Assembly: GCA_963839525.1 (NCBI GenBank)
Contig: CAWIVJ010000019.1
Location: 62,001-126,000, forward strand
Source: CAWIVJ01 sp963839525
GTDB lineage: Bacteria; Cyanobacteriota; Vampirovibrionia; Gastranaerophilales; Gastranaerophilaceae
Length of the DNA: 64,000 bases
Direction of reading: 5' to 3'
Below, piece after piece: positions 61,436-64,000 of this stretch. Numbering within the stretch: position 1 is the first letter of the stretch; every line of letters begins with the position of its first letter. Below the pieces are notes generated by a model. The model searched no databases, was not told where the DNA came from, and saw only the letters and a list, made by a program, of their open reading frames with translations. The translations under genes and the position numbers were made by a program.

Positions 61436-61759
61436 ATGTACGAATTTGAATCAGATATAGAAGACAAGGAATTAAAGCAGGTAGGATTAGAATTAATGTT
61501 CCTAACTCCGGAAAAGTGTTCTTCAAGCTATGGGATTAGCGCAGTTGAGCTTGCTAAACTTTTAAAAATTCCTGTTGAGACCGTCAAAAAGAAATTAAAT
61601 ATCTTAAAAGAAAAAGGCATTGTACGAACAAAAGGAATTAATCCAAAATACTGGTTATTTGATGATTATAACTTTCAACGAATAGACGAAAATGACGAAA
61701 TTTTTAAGCTTTTGTGCAGTTTTGACGACGTAGATTTCGACAGATTTTTTCAATATTAA
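61436..61759 (+). CDS. Small winged-helix transcription regulator
   Basis: 107 residues. SSSYGISAVELAKLLKIPVETVKKKLNILKEKGIVRTKGINPKYWLFDDY fits a winged helix (about 25-75): helix, turn, recognition helix TVKKKLNILKEKG, and a wing. The acidic N-terminus (YEFESDIEDKELKQVGLELMF) and aromatic/acidic C-terminus may be effector parts. No Cys ligand set for an Fe-S regulator (one Cys only, at CSSSYG, plus LLCSFD), so it is not IscR. Follows the desulfurase gene by 57 bases. Confidence 0.75.
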   Translation: MYEFESDIEDKELKQVGLELMFLTPEKCSSSYGISAVELAKLLKIPVETVKKKLNILKEKGIVRTKGINPKYWLFDDYNFQRIDENDEIFKLLCSFDDVDFDRFFQY

Positions 61760-61855
61760 ATTTAATAAAAATTAATTTATTATTAATTCTTTCCAGGTTA
61801 TTGTAATTTATCTTTATACTATAAAATATAATAGTAATTAAAAGGAGAATTTATT

Positions 61856-62380
61856 ATGGAACGCATAAAATTATTAACAAAAGAAACTGCACCTGAAAAA
61901 TCTAAAAAAGTTTTAGAAGAAATAGGGCAGGGTGGGGCTAGAATTATAAATATTTTTAAAGTAATGGCAAATTCCCCGGTCGTTTTAAAATCTTTTATAG
62001 AGTTTCACAAAGTGCTTGCGGAAAGTAATTTAGAACCTGATCTAATAGAAAGGATTGCTATTAGATTGGCAGTGATGAATAGTTGTGAATATTGTTTGGC
62101 AGCACATTCATATTCAGGTTCAAAAATTCTTTCACAAGAAGAAATTTTATTAAATCGTGAAGGCAAATCAGCAGATGCAAAATCACAGGCAGCACTTGAT
62201 TTTGCTGCATCTGTAATGAAAAATTCCGGTAAAATATCAGATGAAGATTTTGAAAAAATTAAAAACGCAGGATTTTCAGATGGTGAAATTCTTGAAATTG
62301 TTACTGTTGTATCCTTGAATTTTCTCACAAATGCTATAAATAATGTTTCTGGAACAAAAGTAGATTTTCCTAAACCGTAA
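61856..62380 (+). CDS. AhpD-like / carboxymuconolactone decarboxylase family
   Basis: 174 residues. Helical fold with the AhpD motif SCEYCLAAHSYSG (Cys-x2-Cys-x3-His) in the middle, preceded by IERIAIRLAVMN. Members are peroxidase-type thiol enzymes (AhpD) or decarboxylases; CxxC plus His favours the redox type. AAGGAG ribosome site. Followed by a thiol-flavoprotein, so together they suggest oxidative stress defence in an anaerobe. Confidence 0.85.
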   Translation: MERIKLLTKETAPEKSKKVLEEIGQGGARIINIFKVMANSPVVLKSFIEFHKVLAESNLEPDLIERIAIRLAVMNSCEYCLAAHSYSGSKILSQEEILLNREGKSADAKSQAALDFAASVMKNSGKISDEDFEKIKNAGFSDGEILEIVTVVSLNFLTNAINNVSGTKVDFPKP

Positions 62381-62418
62381 GAATAAATAGAATTAATCAA
62401 AAACTACCACTTTTACTA

Positions 62419-62446
62419 TTGAAAAAAAAATAATATCATTTACAAT
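62419..62446 (+). promoter_or_regulatory. Promoter of the flavoprotein gene, apparently leaderless
   Basis: TTGAAA (62419-62424), 16-bp spacer, TACAAT (62441-62446), then 6 bases to the ATG at 62453. No SD is present. One of the clearest leaderless candidates. Confidence 0.6.
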
Positions 62447-62452
62447 TAATTT

Positions 62453-63808
62453 ATGGAAAAAATTGTTATCATAGGAGGTGTTGCAGCAGGAACAAAAGCT
62501 GCAGCCAAATCAAAACGATTAAAGCCGGATGCTGAAATCAATATTTATACCGATGATACTCATGTGTCTTATTCAGCATGCGGTTTGCCATTTTTTATTG
62601 AAGGTAATTTTGATGATTATGAAGAGCTTATTGCAAGAACTCCTGAAGAATTTGAAGAAAGCGGTATTCATATACATCTTTTGCATAAATGTATAAAAAT
62701 TTTACCCGATAAAAAACAAGTTATTATACTTGATTTAGAAAAAAATCAAGAAATAACTGTTGAATATGACAAATTAGTTATTGCAACAGGCGCAAGACCT
62801 TTTATCCCTCCGATTAAAAATGTTGATTTAAAAAATATTTTTAAATTGCGAACTTTAGAAGATGGTATAAACATCAAAGAAAAAGTTCTCCAATCCAAAC
62901 ATGCAACAATTGTCGGCGGAGGTTATATAGGTATTGAACTTCTGGAAGCATTTGTTAAACAGGGGCTTCAGGTTGTAATGGTTGAATTTGCTCCGACCAT
63001 AATGCCAATGTTTGACGAAGAGATTTCGAATCTAATTAAAAAACATATTTTAGATAAAGACGCTAAACAAGTTAAAATAATCAACTCTGATTCTGTTGTT
63101 GAATTTTGGGGACAAGATAAAGTTCAAGGTATTAAAACAAAAAACGGAATTGAATTTGAAACGGATTTAGCAATAGTTGCAACCGGTGTAAAACCAAACG
63201 TTGAAATAGCTGCTGAAGCAGGAATTGAACTTGGGGAAACAGGCGCTATTAAAGTCAATAAAAATATGCAAACAAATATCCAAGATATTTATGCTGCGGG
63301 TGATTGTGTTGAAAAAACACAGATTGTTTCAAAAACTCCAACATGGATTCCGCTTGGTTCTACAGCAAATAAAGAAGGTCGCTGCGCAGCAAATAATTTA
63401 TGTGGGGGAAAAGACTACTTTAAGGGAATTTTAGGCTCTGCCGTAACAAGATACTTTGGTTTGACTATGTCTATTACAGGATTAACAGAAAGACAAGCAT
63501 TAAAACTTGGCTATGAACCGGTTTCAATAATGGTTACAAAATTAGATAAAGTCAGCTACATGCCTGAAGCTAAAAATATTACAATAAAACTTATTGCAGA
63601 TAAAAAAACAAGACAAATTTTAGGAGCACAGGCAATTGGCTGCGGTGATGCAGATAAAAGAGTAAATACTGTTGCTACAGGATTGATTTGTCATATGACA
63701 GCTGACCATTTTTTACGAAGTGATTTAACATATGCTCCTCCATATTCACCAAGCATAGATCCGCTTTTAACAGCTGCTGAAAAATTGGTTGAAAAATTAA
63801 ATGAATAA
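62453..63808 (+). CDS. CoA-disulfide reductase / NADH oxidase family flavoprotein
   Basis: 451 residues. FAD-binding GGVAAGTKAAAKSKRLKP start, redox Cys43 in SYSACGLPFF, NAD-binding VGGGYIGIELLEAF near 160, FAD-ribityl YAAGDCVE near 282, and a C-terminal dimerisation domain ending DPLLTAAEKLVEKL. The single active-site Cys places it with CoADR, NADH oxidase and NADH peroxidase; the CGLP context resembles CoADR more than the CGM of NADH oxidase. Likely detoxifies O2 or reduces CoA disulfide. No rhodanese extension. Confidence 0.9.
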   Translation: MEKIVIIGGVAAGTKAAAKSKRLKPDAEINIYTDDTHVSYSACGLPFFIEGNFDDYEELIARTPEEFEESGIHIHLLHKCIKILPDKKQVIILDLEKNQEITVEYDKLVIATGARPFIPPIKNVDLKNIFKLRTLEDGINIKEKVLQSKHATIVGGGYIGIELLEAFVKQGLQVVMVEFAPTIMPMFDEEISNLIKKHILDKDAKQVKIINSDSVVEFWGQDKVQGIKTKNGIEFETDLAIVATGVKPNVEIAAEAGIELGETGAIKVNKNMQTNIQDIYAAGDCVEKTQIVSKTPTWIPLGSTANKEGRCAANNLCGGKDYFKGILGSAVTRYFGLTMSITGLTERQALKLGYEPVSIMVTKLDKVSYMPEAKNITIKLIADKKTRQILGAQAIGCGDADKRVNTVATGLICHMTADHFLRSDLTYAPPYSPSIDPLLTAAEKLVEKLNE

Positions 63809-63852
63809 CCGAATATTAATATTTTTAGGCAAAAATATATCAAAATTACATT

Positions 63853-63999
63853 TTAATATAAACGCCCTTTCGTACTTAGATTAATTGCAGAGAGTATATC
63901 ATTAGTTATTTTTTGAATATTTACCACAATAGCGTTATCTATGGGCTTGCCTTCTCTTACTTCTTTTATACTTTTATTTGCGTCTGAAAGAATCTTAGT
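63853..63999 (-). CDS. C-terminal end of a probable HD-GYP phosphodiesterase, partial
   Basis: 48 residues before a stop at 63853-63855; the start is outside the window. The sequence KILSDANKSIKEVREGKPID followed by NAIVVNIQKITNDILSAINL resembles the helix that links or follows HD-GYP domains (typical V+GKPID...E.V.E.V..I). If right, it degrades c-di-GMP, fitting the flagella and MshEN-like genes. Too short for certainty. Confidence 0.45.
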   Translation of the reverse strand, partial: TKILSDANKSIKEVREGKPIDNAIVVNIQKITNDILSAINLSTKGRLY

Positions 64000-64000
64000 A

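Overview
The window is AT-rich (roughly 30% GC by eye) and carries about 60 genes on both strands. The gene mix points to a flagellated, fermentative, Gram-negative anaerobe: Kdo-branch LPS genes (kdsD, kdsC), flagellar rod genes and a FliS cluster, a monomeric [FeFe] hydrogenase, NifU/NifS Fe-S assembly, GFTLAE-type prepilins and no respiratory genes. My best inference is a member of Vampirovibrionia/Melainabacteria (Gastranaerophilales-like). No 16S rRNA or marker tree is available here, so this is not proven. I found no rRNA, tRNA, CRISPR array, phage or transposase gene.

Layout. 1-6.1 kb (minus): alanine racemase, group-B-like [FeFe] hydrogenase, MgtE, GlmS. 6.2-9.2 kb: a hypothetical with a phosphoribosyltransferase-like loop, then a coupled three-gene operon of exported proteins (M48-like peptidase plus two paralogues). 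9.4-13.2 kb (plus): kdsD, kdsC, a frameshifted queD, uppP, folD. 13.7-20 kb (plus): mutS2, ribosomal protein S1, two prepilin-like proteins, a large hypothetical with a clear terminator. 20-32.5 kb (mostly minus): SIMPL protein, ligA, speB, nifU, pheT, an acyltransferase, MATE exporter, mnmE, with a tiny pilin-like gene on plus. 32.6-34.9 kb (plus): flagellar rod operon (two FlgF/FlgG-type proteins, FlgB, FlgC). 34.9-41 kb: carbonic anhydrase, TPR proteins, metF, malQ and a small lineage-type protein. 41-47 kb (minus): ribD, an acetyltransferase-like protein, an ArsB/NhaD permease, a large phosphohexomutase. 47.3-51.5 kb (plus): two PlsC acyltransferases, ssb, a DUF1537 kinase and pdxA. 51.5-55.5 kb: asparaginase, an MshEN-like protein, then a possible FlaG, FliS, a FliT-like coiled coil and a CDF transporter. 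55.5-64 kb: phosphodiester glycosidase with a structured leader, VWA protein, dnaB, cysteine desulfurase, a small winged-helix protein, AhpD-like protein, a CoA-disulfide-reductase-like flavoprotein and the end of a probable HD-GYP protein.

The most unusual material is at the DNA level. Several genes have a -10 hexamer ending 6-7 bases before the ATG and no Shine-Dalgarno (SD) sequence, which suggests leaderless mRNAs. mnmE carries two in-frame insertions, a triplicated 48-bp unit and a copy of an intergenic palindromic repeat. pdxA contains a perfect 18-bp-arm palindrome. kdsD has a G8 tract. queD is broken by one base. A strong minus-strand terminator sits upstream of malQ with no gene feeding it. 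The phosphodiester glycosidase has a nested-stem leader of about 150 nt directly behind a good promoter.
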